Positions 1-12,620 of a stretch of DNA of 64,000 bases are shown one piece after another (the first letter of the stretch is position 1; each line of letters starts with the position of its first letter). The stretch comes from Coptis chinensis (Eukaryota; Streptophyta; Magnoliopsida; Ranunculales; Ranunculaceae): contig CM027377.1 in assembly GCA_015680905.1 (NCBI GenBank), positions 21,910,501 to 21,974,500 of the forward strand, in the 5' to 3' direction. The position numbers and the translations under genes are program-made. The notes below the pieces were generated by a model, which was not told where the DNA came from, searched no databases, and saw only the letters and a program-made list of their open reading frames with translations.

Positions 1-570
1 TTCTGATGGGGTTGTTCCTCCCTAGAAAATAGCATAGAAGAAGAATTTGATTCAGGCTATTTTTGAAATATGGTGTGTCCATGTTACATAGATTAAAAGA
101 ATTGAAATAATACATCCAAAACGGAAATCAACAAATTATTTTCCCAAACTCAAACCAATAGGCACTAACTATAAGTCTAATTAAAATTGACTGCATGTAA
201 GTTCTATCCAATTTATAGGTTATAGGTTCGATTCACTTAACAGGTGCCATTTTTATGTACTTTGTGAATAATTTTTAAAAATAAAGCAAAAAATAATTAG
301 TATATAACTTTATTGATAGAAAATGTGAATTAGGTAGCAGGTTCCACTATTAATTAAAATGAAAATTAGAAAAATAAAATAAAATAAATGGGTTGTTGTC
401 AAATATTCTAAGAAAATAGTTTCAACATTTAAAAATTGAGTTCAATGACTTTTCCAATTTGAGTGTGTGTGTGTGTGTGGTGGGGTGGGGAGACATAGAT
501 CTATGAAAAATCCTGTGCAAAAAACTCGTATAAACAAATAAAGTACACTTTTAATTTGCTTGTGGATGCA
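1..570. other. AT-rich non-coding DNA
   Basis: No coding frame stands out. A short TG dinucleotide run lies near 464-479, followed by a G-rich patch. A motif resembling a Pol III B box (GGTTCGATTCA, near 226-236) sits alone with no A box or tRNA fold, so I do not call a tRNA or SINE here. Confidence 0.6.
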
Positions 571-575
571 TGAGT

Positions 576-3500
576 TGTAAAGTCCTGAATTCTTATTAAG
601 GGTAAATTAGTAAAAGACACTCAAACCTTAGGAAAGATTACATACGTGGCCAGTCGGATAGACGTTTAGCTTGACGTAATGTGAAGTAATTTAACACCGA
701 CCGAGAAAACCAAGTTAGTCAGGAAAACCACTTGGAAAATTCTAAGATTTCATAACACTGGTTACTTAGAATATACGAAGATCAAAAAAGAAGATAAATA
801 ATAATTGATAAAATAATTCGATACATAGTAAATTCGTGTGCGCATAACTAACTACTTGCATAGTCAATAGGAGTCTGTCGCCTGTAAACCCAGAAACTGT
901 AGAACTGGACAAGTCCTTCGATGACAACGTCTCAATTACTGTATAGTGTGCGTGAACTTGGGCGTTGCACGCGAGAGCGTGTGATCAAACCCTTGTTTGA
1001 TACTAAATTACAATGTAAGGGTAAGATGGCCTTTTTACCCAAACCTTAGAACTTGGCCAAAACAAAATCACACCAACCAAAATCGCACCAACCAAAAATC
1101 GCACCCAATTTCGCTACTTTGAAAACCTAAGAAAGAGAAAACCCAAATTCGCCCAATTTCATTGATCCAAACCCAAATTTCTCACACCCAATCCTTAGTA
1201 ACACTAAAATCAAGTGTGAGTATTCGAAATTGATTGGAATTGCGGCGTATCACAGTGAAAGGTGAGTTTAATTTTGTCTCAAATAGATAATTAGATTTAA
1301 ATTCGATAGCTTGAGGGTGTATTGAAGGAAATAATTGAACTGGGTGTGTGGTATTTCGGCAGTAGCAGTTTGGAGAAGCTAGAGTTGAGTGAAATTGGTG
1401 GAGCAGAAAGCTAAGGAGCTAATCTTACTGACTTGGTAAGAATCATTAATTATTCACTCCATTTGAGAAGTTTATGTTAGTTATATACTTGTTTAGGATT
1501 AGGTCGATTAATGAATGATTGGGAAGGAACACACCCGTAATTATTGCTAGATTAATATGAATCGAAGGGGTGTAGAATTGTTGTAGTTGGAGTTGGGAAA
1601 AATCTTAATCGATAGTGGAATTGATATGATTGGTGGGCATAAGGTCCTACAACAGCTGTAAATGGATTACAGAGACCTGTCAGAGGAACAGTGCTAGAAA
1701 TGGCATGTAGCTCTGCTAACTGTAGTTAGAGGAAAAAATTATTGAAACCAAATTCTTAGCGTCGAGATTTCTTCTCGGCTTACGTTAGATAAGAGTTCTC
1801 GTTAGTTTTATAAATTCTAATAACCTACGTGTATATATGATGTTATAGGAGTAAATACGAGTGGATTCGGTTAAGTGGGATTCGAGGAGAAACGGAGCTT
1901 GCTAAGGTAGGAACCTACATACCAATATATAGCCTGCTTATTTTTATGCATGATTTGAATTGTTTAAATTGATAAGAGATAGTTTGCGTATCAACCATGC
2001 ATGTATATGTGATATTCATGTTTTGCATTGTATTTTCCTTGATATAAACTAGATATATGGATAGCTTTCGTGTGAAATGATTTTTGTAAAATCTGGGTAG
2101 CTGGGATTGTTTTCTTTCGTTAAAAGAGAAAAAAACTAGTTTTGGGAAAGGTTGACCGTCTCTTGTCTCAGGAAGGAGAAAGAGAGATGGATTTTTCTAT
2201 GTGGGTATGGATTACCCGATTGTTTGTAACTATGTGTGAGGTTCTGGATTGCTCTATGGATATGGTTGTTGTTATTTTCGATGATTCGCCGTTTGGGAAT
2301 CATCGGTTGTCATTTACTATGACTAGCCCGTTTGGGAGTCATAGGTTGTATTGAATCGACGGTTGGGAATCTAGGAACTCACACATACAGAACCAACAGT
2401 TTTAAAAGAAAAACTAAATATGTATCTATAGTATTTGGAAATAACCGGTAATACGAGTATATATATATATATTACTATGCTTATCACGAGGGGATTTAGA
2501 AAAGAAATTGTGAATTCCTATAAAGAAGCTAGGAACTGTTGTCGCATTTTCGGAGACGGCAGTTCGCTCTAGGATTCCAACTGTGGTGTACACCTTTCGA
2601 GGTGGTGGGCCATCTTTAAAGGGATGCATCACAGGATGTAGTCCGGGAATTCCTTTTCTACTTTTCTAGATGACCATGTTTGCACGTGTCACGCTGTATG
2701 GTGCTTAGCTTGTGTGAGGTTACATGTTACCTCGATGAGGTTTAGGCGAGGAGTGAGAGTTTAGTCCACTCGGATGTGTGTCGATCCCTGAAAGCGGTTT
2801 GCGTTATCGAAATGTTGACCATCGTAAGTTAGGTGACAGCCCGTATGGGGTCGTAAAGTTTTCTGAGGCCCACCTGAGCCCTAAAAGCTTTGGGGATTTT
2901 GTGTGTACGAACACAACAACGGCATTTCAGCTCCCTGCCGGTAAAATCAGGAAAACAATGGTGCATGGTTCACACTGGGAAGTACTGAACCGAGATATGC
3001 CTGTGACTGGGGCTGAGTACCAGTCGTACCCTCACCATTCTAATAGGATGCAGCGGCCATAATAGTTGTATGATGTTTGTGAAAACTATATTTTGAATAT
3101 TAACGAGGCATGTCGAAATGATTTCTGCTAGTTAGTGATGTATTATATAGTCACGATATTTGGATATTATTATGGAAACCTGCATGTTTTAAATGTTTTG
3201 CTATAAGTAGTCTATTTATTGGTTATGTGTGTTTCTACTGGGCATAGTTGTTAGCTCATCCTACATTAACATTTCAGCCGAACCAGTTGCGGAGGAGGCT
3301 TTCCCTACCACTAGTGAGGATGGTTATGGGGATTTGGATGGTTTCCCTTATGCTTGACGAGGGCCAGAGTCAAGTTCATTTTGGGTTGTATAGAGTCTAG
3401 TTCATTCTTTTGTTGTATATATAGAGAGCTAGTTCATTCTTTTGTTGTATATATAGAGAGCTAGTTCATTTTGATGTACTAAACGATATATTGGAGTAAT

Positions 3501-3733
3501 AGCTATACTTAAACCTTTTGTGGATATAGTTGTACATCACTGTTGCGTATGAAGTTAGTTTGTGTTGGAAGGATGAATTATGAAATGTCCAGGTTTTATG
3601 ACAGGTTTTTCGTATATGAAACGTCGATAAAACAAAGGAAACTCCGCCGAAATTTCAATAGAATTGGGATAGTGACTGCCTCGAGATTCATCTCCTCGTC
3701 CTCGGGATGTGTGATGGGTCTCGGGGCGTTACA
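576..3733. mobile_element. Long solo LTR (about 3.16 kb), probably Ty3/gypsy
   Basis: The segment starts TGTAA and ends TTACA, and is flanked on both sides by the same 5-bp direct repeat TGAGT (571-575 and 3734-3738), the signature of LTR element integration. The right end GGGGCGTTACA is a form common at the ends of long plant gypsy LTRs. No second copy of its ends and no gag or pol frame is found inside, so the simplest reading is a solo LTR left by recombination between two LTRs. LTRs of this length are known in chromovirus (Tekay/Del-type) elements; that lineage is an inference. Short reading frames inside resemble no known protein. Confidence 0.7.
3397..3472. repeat. 32-bp tandem repeat inside the solo LTR
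   Basis: A 32-bp unit beginning CTAGTTCATT and ending in TATATATAGAGAG occurs twice in full (3397-3428, 3429-3460) and once in part. It is a local expansion within the LTR. Confidence 0.85.
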
Positions 3734-3738
3734 TGAGT

Positions 3739-6700
3739 AAAGTATTTTGGTTATGGATGCATTTAGTTATTACTCTTTCTTTAATCTCAAATTGCATGTG
3801 TTCTGCTTAAATTAGTGTCATCTTGGTTGAGAATAGTGTTATATATTGAAAATTTAATAGTGTCATACTTGATTAAAATCATGATTGATTAATCTTTAAC
3901 AGTGCGTCTTGCTAGCAAGAGGAAAAATCAGTATAATTGATTCGTTACAGTTTTACTTGGGAAAAGCATACACATTATATTATATTTGAGATATATTTCT
4001 ACAAACAACAAATGATCTACAATGACCAAAATGGATAGTGGATGTACATAATATTATTCAATTCAACCAAATTTCTACAATCCCAATGTACTGAAACACT
4101 TCCCTACAAACTGTTCAAGCATGGATTAAGATTGCTCATTCCTCATTTTAAAAATTTCCTTGAACATCACGCCTGCATACCTTTCCTTACCGACAACAAC
4201 TCCAATGATCTATGCTTCTCAAGTGTCGTAGTATCAGTATTCCTTTCAAATTATTTGGTCGCCATTGCTGCGCACGCCTATATACAGTGAAACTTGCTAG
4301 CTTTTCTTTTATCCCTGTTATAATCAAACTACAATATATATTCACAATTAAAATAAACATAATAAGCAATGAGATGAATGCGTGAAAGAAAAATGTAAAA
4401 AGAAATATCATGTTGGAATAAATCAAAATAACAATCAGATTGCTTGAAGATCGTGCAACTGTGCGTCAACAATGGTATTATTTACATTAGTTCTCAAACA
4501 CATGTTGATTTCAAACAAACTTGAGAAAATATTAAAACAGGATTATTTGTGTCTCAAAGAGCCTCACCAATATACAGTTTGTGGTAACTTCTCGGCATTC
4601 TCGCTATTTGATATAATGCACTCAAGTTTCTTGTTGTGCTTAGTGTTTGTCTCCACCATAACCATGAACTACACTTTCAAATAGAAATGAAACTTCACAA
4701 TATTTCTTTATCTCCACAGCAATACAATGAAATGTACAAATTTAGAACACCAAGTCACCAAAGTCGAGTGTCAAAATACAAAAGCTAAAGCAATCAAGTT
4801 ATGAATGTGAAACTTTAATAGTAAAAAAGCACTCTGAGTTTTACTTTTTCTTTAACTATCTATCTATCTATAAGATGAGTTGATCTCCATATACTATTAT
4901 CAAGAAATCAAGTTCTACATAAGAATAGACATGTTATATAGCATCGTCCATTGGTCTTCATCTATTACCGCCCTTTACATGAGTCAAGATCAGTGTGCAA
5001 CGTTCATATATATTCATTCCGCAAGCTAGTAACAATGTAGTAATTTGAAAAAAAATATTATAATAATCTGCAATGCATAACGAAAGCAGGAATGCATACA
5101 GTTCAACCATCTCAAGCTTATATATGTATATAAAAACAACTTCGGAACCTAGTAGTGCAAAGATCAAATTTTTACAAAAATATTACATGTAGTGGATTGA
5201 GTACTCGTGGAGATAAAAAAAAAGTCATAAAGAAGGCAAAAAAAGGCATAACATTATAGGAGGCATGAAAAACATGAATACTTGATGAAGAAGAGCTGAG
5301 ATTTGGTTACGCAGCTTGCTAGAAAATCAGACCACAAATAAATATACACCTCTTGAACTTTTGAGAATTTGAATTTTCCTAAGAGAGTTTGAACAAACAG
5401 AGAATTTATGTTTGAACTTTGCAGACAACCAAATTTTTGGTATAAAAATGAGTTGTTGAAAAGTTATAGACCCATAAGAATGGAGCCCTAACGAAGATGG
5501 ACACTTGTCGAACGTTGCATTGCAACGCTTCAACTGAAAGGTGCGCATAGTTTTGTGCAATGAGTTGTATTGTGATAGTAGTTACTGTAGTTCATAAAGA
5601 AAAACAAACGTACTAAACCCCAACATAGTATAAAAAGAAATATCTAAAGGCAGCCCTATATATATCACTCTTCAGCTATAGTTATTGAATTCATTGCCCT
5701 AAACATCAATATGCAACCTTGTTCCACACTTCTCAATCTTCCCCTTGAAGTGAATTGAATCTTCCTACATCACCAAAATGTTATACACAATATGCTATCG
5801 ATTCTCTGTAAAACCAAAATGTTATACATAATATGCTATCGATTCATATTAGCAAGGGATTCACACCATGCAACTATTAGAAACTACGAATATACAATTA
5901 TATACCTAAAGTACGTGACTTTTCTAAAAAAAATCGACAGAGTCTCCTCTGTATTTTTGACATTTCATAAATATAAAACCTATCATAACCTAAAAATTTA
6001 AAACAATATACGTCTCATTGATTAACCCAGCTATTTAACCGTCTCAACGAATGCCAAAATAGTTAAATAACTGGTTTAAAAAAATGAGATCACTGCAACA
6101 TTAGGACTTAGTACAGCAAATTAAAGAACTTGAATGTCTCGACTAATGCCAGATCATCCAAGCACCTTGTACAAATATACTTCTCATTGATTAACCCAGC
6201 TACTTAACCGTCTCGACGAATGCCATAATAGTTAAATAACTTGTTTCAAAAATGAGATCACTGTAACATTAAGACTTGGTACATCAAAGAACTTGAATGT
6301 CTCGACTAATGCCAGATCATCCAAGCACCTCGTCCAAAGCCATTACCGAAAACACATATTAAATATATACTTTCGAGTCCAACACCCCAAAACTCGAACA
6401 ATTATATACCTAAAGTATGTGACTTTTCTGAAAAATTTCGATAGTCTCCTTTGTATTTTCGACATTTCATAAATATAAAACCTGTCATAATCTGAAAATT
6501 TAAAACAATATACTTCTTATTGATTAACCCAGCTACTTAACCGTCTCGATGAATGCCAGAGCAGTTAAATAACTGGTTTAAAAAATAAGATCACTGCAAC
6601 ATTAGAACTTAGTACAACAAAGAACTTGAATGTCTCGATTAATGCCAGATCATCCAAACACCTCGTACAAAGCCATTACCGAAAAGACAAATTAAATATA

Positions 6701-8350
6701 TACTTTCGAGTCCCATAGCTATCATAAGGTTTATATCACTAACAAATTCGAATGAAGACATACCTCTTTCGACTCAAATTTTTCCAAAAAACTTGAACCG
6801 TACCAAACTCCTAATCAAATAGCCCCAGCTCCATACGCCACAAAGTCAAAAGTTAAAACCAACCCGACACAGCTAACAAAATATACTGTGGCAAACAGTA
6901 AAATTCAAATGTACGAAAAAAATGATATTAACTTATAGTTAAGGTTAGTTCTTCGAGATTTGATAAACATGCTACTCACTGAGCTCACTGCTTAGCGACA
7001 ATACCATCCCTGTATAAAAACAAAATCTGAATAGCTTCTTGAATCTTACAAAGACAATATCAGCATTCATCATGTACAAATCTCAGATTAATTAAAATAC
7101 TACTCAAAAAAATATCAAGTCATGTCTATTTCGTGTAAACAACACATAAGTGGTTTCCATGTAGTTCATATACACTTCAATAAGTTTAAAAAAAAAGCCC
7201 CTTTGAATGGGTGTTGAAAGCCTAGAAAGACTTCTCTATCAAGAACCTAACTTCTTAGAATTCATCACATGGTTTCTGTCCAGTAATGACAGAATGTGTG
7301 ACTTCATTTAGAAAAGTTGTGCGACTCCCCAAAGGTTAGCTTGGGGATCATTTTAAGAGGAACTTCAGTTGGGCCTTTTATTCACTATGGTATATCTAGA
7401 AAGGTCATTAATAGAACTAAAAATCTTAATACTGCAACTTTGATTAGTTCCATGTAGAACAATGTTAGCATGTGGGTCTTGTACTCTAAATATGAGACTT
7501 AGTGTGTTAATGATGACCAAATCTGGCGTTTGTGTGTTTCAATTTTCACTCAGGTCTTGATTTATCTCAAACCCCAATTTCTTATGCCTTGCCCAATTAG
7601 ACAGCATAAAGCAAGAGTACTCCGGGCATAAGAATTTGTGAACAACTAAAAAAACCTTGGGATTAAGAGTTCTATAAACCTTAACAGCGTAATCCAAGTA
7701 ATTATTTCACATGCCTAGACAGTCCCAAAAAATGTCACATGTCTGACACGCATATTGTAGAGCATCTACACATATTAACTACTCTTATTTAATTTTCGAT
7801 AAAATCGATTATCTTAAACTTAAACATTATACCAAGATTATTATTGTGTTTCAAGAGATACTTCTTCTACACCCTCATCTAACAATATTACAGACATTGC
7901 TTACACTGGGGAGTAATTAACACACCGTAAGTGGATTATCTACTGAATATGTCGTTTGAGCTCGTTTAATTTAGAATTGCCAATGTCAGAATCCTGTTTT
8001 CTTATGATTTTCCAATTGTTTTTCTTTTTCATAATTGAAGAAAATTGTATCTATTGATATGGGTAAATTTCTAATGCTCGATCAATATCCAATAACGATG
8101 ATGTATGCAATAGTAGTTAGGGTATCAATTACTGAGAAATCTCAGTTCTTAAAACCTTGGAGATGATAGAAGAGGATGTGAATAAGTATAAAGGACCAAA
8201 AACATTATCAGAATTCAGACATATGACAATAATCACAATATCCTTCAACTAATTGATGCTAAAGGTAGAGACAACTAAAGAAACTAATTAATGTTAGAAA
8301 GAGACAACTAAAGGAAGACTAACCAAATAAATAATGCATATATATTATAT
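3739..8350. other. AT-rich non-coding DNA with a repeat cluster
   Basis: No reading frame in this stretch matches a protein I recognise, and the open frames are short and of low complexity. The only clear structure is the duplicated cluster at 5.9-6.7 kb, listed separately. It may be old intergenic or intronic host DNA. Confidence 0.5.
5895..6720. repeat. Compound tandem repeat (pattern A-B-B-A-B)
   Basis: Unit B, which contains ATTAACCCAGCTA and later AATGCCAGATCATCCAA, occurs three times (anchor positions 6021, 6190 and 6523). Unit A, about 110 bp starting AATTATATACCTAAAGTA, precedes the first and the third B (about 5895 and 6399). The spacings are 169 and 333 bp, so an inner duplication of B lies inside a duplication of about 504 bp. 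Copies differ at scattered positions, so the event is not recent. No coding function is visible. Confidence 0.8.
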
Positions 8351-8353
8351 ATC

Positions 8354-8705
8354 CTACCTCTGACTGGAAGCAAGTGAGAACTTTTTGTAGTCCACTTTAA
8401 CCTACCTAGTCACTTAGCTCTCTTTTCATCGTCTTTCTCCACACGTATGGAAGCTACCTTCTTCTCCATAGCAGCTACTTCCATTCTCATCTTCTTAGTT
8501 TCAACATCCATTGCTTTTGTTACTGTACTCTCTACCTTCTTGGCTAACATCTGTAACAGCATGAGTTGCAAGGTATAGTTAAGACGTACAGTGAAGTTAT
8601 AACTTAAAAAATGAGTAGGGTGAATGATAATATTATCTTTAAGGCTTTGGTCTTTTTGTGCTCAGATTTTCTCAAAGCAATCACCTCTTTTTGCAACATG
8701 TCATA
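8354..8705 (-). pseudogene. MAP70 (microtubule-associated protein 70) 3'-end fragment
   Basis: Read on the minus strand, 8705-8637 gives YDMLQKEVIALRKSEHKK, and 8550-8354 gives MLAKKVESTVTKAMDVETKK, then MEVAAMEKKV and a tail ending SSHLLPVRG. These follow the order of the C-terminal coiled coil of plant MAP70 proteins, which decorate cortical microtubules. An acceptor-like TTACAG precedes the second piece, so introns were kept and this is a DNA copy, not a retrocopy. It is broken: the first exon lacks a GT donor, the residues linking the two pieces are missing, and a TGA at 8412-8410 stands where the family usually has arginine after RAK. No upstream MAP70 exons are seen in the window. The identification is from recall of the family pattern. 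Confidence 0.65.
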
Positions 8706-9674
8706 CAACAATCAAGCACCTGACTACCTTATCCTCACTTCAAAGACCTTATAAAATCAATTGTCTTTGTGTCATTTAATCAGTAGGCGTCAACATCAAC
8801 TTAATAATGTCATATAAGAGCACACAACATAACAAATAACTTGTTCATAAGAAGGTTTCTTCAAAGCTAAGAACTCACCTATCAGTGACTCTTCATGAGC
8901 TATTTAAAGTCTAACTTATTCCAATATACACAATTCTTCAAATCCATCTAATCTGGATTGTTTATGTAATTTCCTATCAGGCTTCCAGGTAATCATACCA
9001 TATCGCAAACTTGCATTTCTTTTAGTTACACTACATCCTCAACTTAACCTTCCTGTAATCATTTTGTAAGTCTGGGGGTTCCCCTGTAAGAGAAAACTGA
9101 AGCATTTCCCTTACTACCTTGTTGATGCCTAGTTTTTCCTTTTCCCTAGCATTAGTTATTCATGTGGGTCTCACTTTCGCATTATAGAGCGTTGCAACTT
9201 AAAATTCTCTTGCTACTGCTAATATTATAAAAGAGAACATCGCAATAGCCAAAGCCGTAATAGCTTGGCTTGTTATCAATCCTAATTACCCTCTTTAACA
9301 CTAAGTTTATCACTAAATAGATATGGAAGCAATGCTATAAAACTCAATATATACTCTACAATGAAGCAAGTATGATACTAAAAGACTTAATTGGCCATAC
9401 GACATTCGAGATACATCTTTGAAAACCTTCAACATTTTTCCGCATTATGCCCTGACGTTTTAAGACAACTTACATGCTCTTTCTTCTCCTAAACACCAAA
9501 TTAAACAAAAACAAACATGAGTTTTAAGTAATACAAATTTCAAAGACAGAAACACAATAAGGGGAATACTAATTAAGTCACATTCATGCATGTGGTCTAA
9601 TGGGAATACTCCTTTTTCAGAAAATGGGAGCTATACTTGTAAGTGATGTATCCCCCCTTTCCTTTTGAGGAGTA
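8706..9674. other. Non-coding DNA left of the gag-only element
   Basis: No supported gene. It may hold decayed MAP70 intron sequence, but I see no further exon. Confidence 0.4.
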
Positions 9675-10149
9675 TGTTTCGACAGTAAACTGCTTCAACA
9701 CAACGAGAGCAATGATAAAGAACGCACTAAGAAACAGAGGAATTTGATGTTGGGGGAGATGAAACTGAACCAAATAATGGTTGCCTACGTACCCAAGATC
9801 TATTCTCTAGGGATCAAGTTTCCACGTAGTTCCTTATGAAAAATAATGTGGTATTTATATAGGTAGAGTAAAGAGTCCTTGTAGCTCAAGTAATCTTGTA
9901 TCTTGAGTAATTGTGATAGAGTATAACCGCTCAAACCGATAACTATCTCTTTGATAAGAAATGAATCTGACATAAATCAACGTACATTAGTGGCAAGCCA
10001 TGTGGCTAAGGTTCACCTTTAGACACATGAGTTAATGGGCCCTACATTGATCTATGATATTGCGAATTGGGCTTTAGCCCTGTTGATTAAATGAATAAAA
10101 TAGAGACCCCTACTAATGGACATTTGCCACGTAGGTGGGGGTCGAAACA
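9675..10149 (-). repeat. LTR of the gag-only element (3' LTR in element orientation)
   Basis: It is the direct repeat of 13822-14296 with roughly ten differences, including small indels, over 475 bp. The TGTTTCGA/TCGAAACA ends form an inverted repeat. Confidence 0.9.
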
Positions 10150-11388
10150 CCGCCCCCTCTTTGTCAGGCGAACAAAGGTCACATGGCAAAGAAGAGAAGA
10201 AAAATCATGGAAAACGTGCATTAAGAAAAGAGTAAGCTGAGTGTATAATAAAGTGTCGTGTGAACGTAAACGATAAGAAAATGGACAATCGGAAAAAATT
10301 CGGGAATTAGCGGAAACGAAATAATGTCAAATAAATGTAGACGGGACGCAATGACGTAGTTAAAGAAAAGATGGCCGAAAATGTACAGAAAAAATAAAAG
10401 ATGCACATAAATAAAATTGCAAAAGAAATTGATTGGCGAAAATGTACCGAACGCGTTACGTGATAACGCGAAATTTGAATTCGATGAAGCGTGCTAACGG
10501 AATAGCGATACTCGGATTATACCGTTGAAAATTAAACTCAGGGGTAGTTTAGTAAGAATATGAAGAAAAAAGAATAAAAATACGAGTTGGAATCGAAAGT
10601 GAATACTTGGGCGACTAAAACTGTATTTCACCCCGAACTAGATAAGAATCCATGTGAGATAAGAATCGACCCCGTAAAACTTATCGACGAAATATTATAA
10701 AAACCATATCCGTAGACCAAACTAGATCTAATAGTAAAAACGTACTAGCAGCCGAGACAAAGTTTGCTGTTTTCACAAGAGCAAATCGAGAAAGAAACAA
10801 GGTTGGGTTCTGAGAAGTCTTGAGAGGGCTTCAAGTTCGCAAGTAAAAAGTCGCGTCGCGTATCTTTCCGAATATATATGTATCTTCTTCTTTCATGATG
10901 TCCGCTGTCTTGAGTACCCGGTTAGCCGAAAACGAAATGATTCGCACCAAAGCGTAATACATAACCCTCGAAACCGGTAAAACGATTTCGCCATAGCCAA
11001 ACAAACATACAACGGTAATCTTCATTACGGCATGTAGTGATTCAACACGCCCATCGTCCATCCCTTTTTCGTGGAAGACCATGTCGTCTTTGCCCATGGA
11101 AGACCTATCTTTGGGCTTGTAAAGGCGCCCGCAGAATAGTCACCCGCCCGTCGGTAGCGACTTTGATTCCGAGGATATCGTGGTAAGCACCCTTTGCGCG
11201 TTATCTTTTTTTATTTTATTTTTTTTGCATGGGCTGAATGTGGAACTCCTTCCTTAGGATGTCCGCTGTATGGAACATGTGGTGGCGACACAAAAAGGAA
11301 GATGGTTTGGTGTTGTTGTCGCGAGTCGCAACTTCGCATGAGCCGTTGAAGAAGAGAGAGACGATGATGGCGCTGTAAACAAACTAAT

Positions 11389-11544
11389 ATGAATAAACAT
11401 GCTATTGTGCAACGCCTCCTAAGGACGTGCATGGTACCCGCACTTAATAACCTGGTCCGGTGTATTATGAATAAACATGCTATGGTGCAACGCCTCCGAA
11501 GGACGGGCATGGTACCCGCACTTAATAACCTGGTCCGGTGTATT
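11389..11544. repeat. 78-bp tandem duplication inside the gag-only element
   Basis: Two adjacent 78-bp units start at 11389 and 11467, each beginning ATGAATAAACATGCTAT and ending in a GGTCCGGTGTATT sequence. They differ at a few bases. A weaker partial third copy may follow near 11.57 kb. Confidence 0.85.
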
Positions 11545-11689
11545 ATGAGGAGTGAATACCAAACAAGATACGGTGAAACGCCCTCCAAGGAAGGGCACCG
11601 TACCTGTGTCCCAATGAGATGGCCTAGATCGTCCTCGTGGACTCAGTGAACCCGGTTTTCGAGCAATCTGACCCGATTATTCTTTTCTT

Positions 11690-11953
11690 TTTGTGCAGGT
11701 AGAACTACCGTACCAGACGGGCAAAAAAACTCGAGAAGAAAACTCGATGACGATCGCAGACTTGGTGAGGTGGAAAGAAGGTGACAGATACAGCGACTAC
11801 CTGGAACCGCGTCGATGGTCGCTTAAGGAAATAAAAAAAATACTAGGACTCGAGAAATTTGAAATGGAGGAAGTGTACGAATTTGAAACGAAAGTCGAAG
11901 AAGATGAAGTAGTAACGGCTTACTCACAATTAAGTTGCGGGAGTGCAATTTAA
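11690..11953 (+). other. Antisense reading frame inside the gag-only element
   Basis: This runs opposite to the element's gag. It begins at a splice-acceptor-like TTTTTGTGCAG and reads open for about 86 codons in charged, ordinary-looking protein (VELPYQTGKK, MTIADLVRWKEGDRYSDYLE, RRWSLKEIKKI). A second acceptor-like TTGCAG followed by the same GTAGAA start occurs near 12246. I do not recognise the protein. It could be a captured host exon or an extra antisense frame of the kind known in Tat-lineage elements. There is no evidence that it is expressed. Confidence 0.35.
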
Positions 11954-12332
11954 TCAAAGAAATTGAGCAATTATTGAGTTATTTTGAACTGCCGAAGAAG
12001 ACGGAGAAAAGTTCGGAGAATATGACAAAACCTGGCATAATCTAGCTCAGGATATTATGCTCAAATTATTGCGTTTTGATCAAAACTAAAATTGGTCTGC
12101 CGAAGAAGACGAAGAAAACGGAGACAACTGGAAAGAATATGACAGAGCGGTGCCAGAAACAGATATGTTAGTATTTTTTTATAAGTTGTCATAAAATTTT
12201 GGTTAAGTCTGAAAGACTGACGAAAAATTTATTCTTGTCGTTGCAGGTAGAAACAGTGGTACGACGGGAGAAAGAATATTTCCGAAAATACCGCGAAGAA
12301 AAGTTTCGCTCCGCATGATCTCAATGCCTTGT

Positions 12333-12620
12333 CCGTGACGCCTTTTTTCCCTGTCTGGATAGACCTGTCTAGGATGGCGATTTTCCGCAAATCTGCGAGG
12401 TCGGCCTTCCCTGTCAAGTCGGTCCAGTCTGGGATGAAGTTTTTCCTTATACTTTCTTCCGTGACGCCTTTTTTTCCCTGTCTAGATAGACCTATCTAGG
12501 ATGGCGATTTTCCTCAAATTTGCGAGGTCGGCCTTCCCTATTAGGTCGGTCCAGTCTGGGATAAAGGTTCTCCTTATACTTTCTTCCGTGACGCCTTCTT
12601 TCGGAGGCATTTGTACCACC
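12333..12620 (-). repeat. About 126-bp tandem repeat in the gag C-terminal region
   Basis: CCGTGACGCC recurs at 12333, 12459 and 12586, giving two full units of 126-127 bp. In the gag direction each unit is about 42 codons and encodes a stretch containing IPDWTDL and RKIAILDRSI, so the gag tail was lengthened by duplicating a 42-residue module. Confidence 0.75.

Noticed and set aside
200-240. B-box-like GGTTCGATTCA
   Set aside because: No A box, no tRNA fold and no SINE-like body, so it is a chance match.
5895-6720. CRISPR-like array
   Set aside because: Units are long, nested and diverged, with no short uniform repeat-spacer pattern, and the genome is eukaryotic.
3739-9674. A full gene hidden as short exons in this 6-kb stretch
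   Set aside because: Apart from the MAP70 fragment no two frames could be linked by splice sites into a recognisable protein.
10221-10406. Hydrophobic minus-strand frame just inside the gag-only element
   Set aside because: Composition is that of AT-rich DNA, it lacks a start context, and it lies next to the purine tract where no gene is expected.
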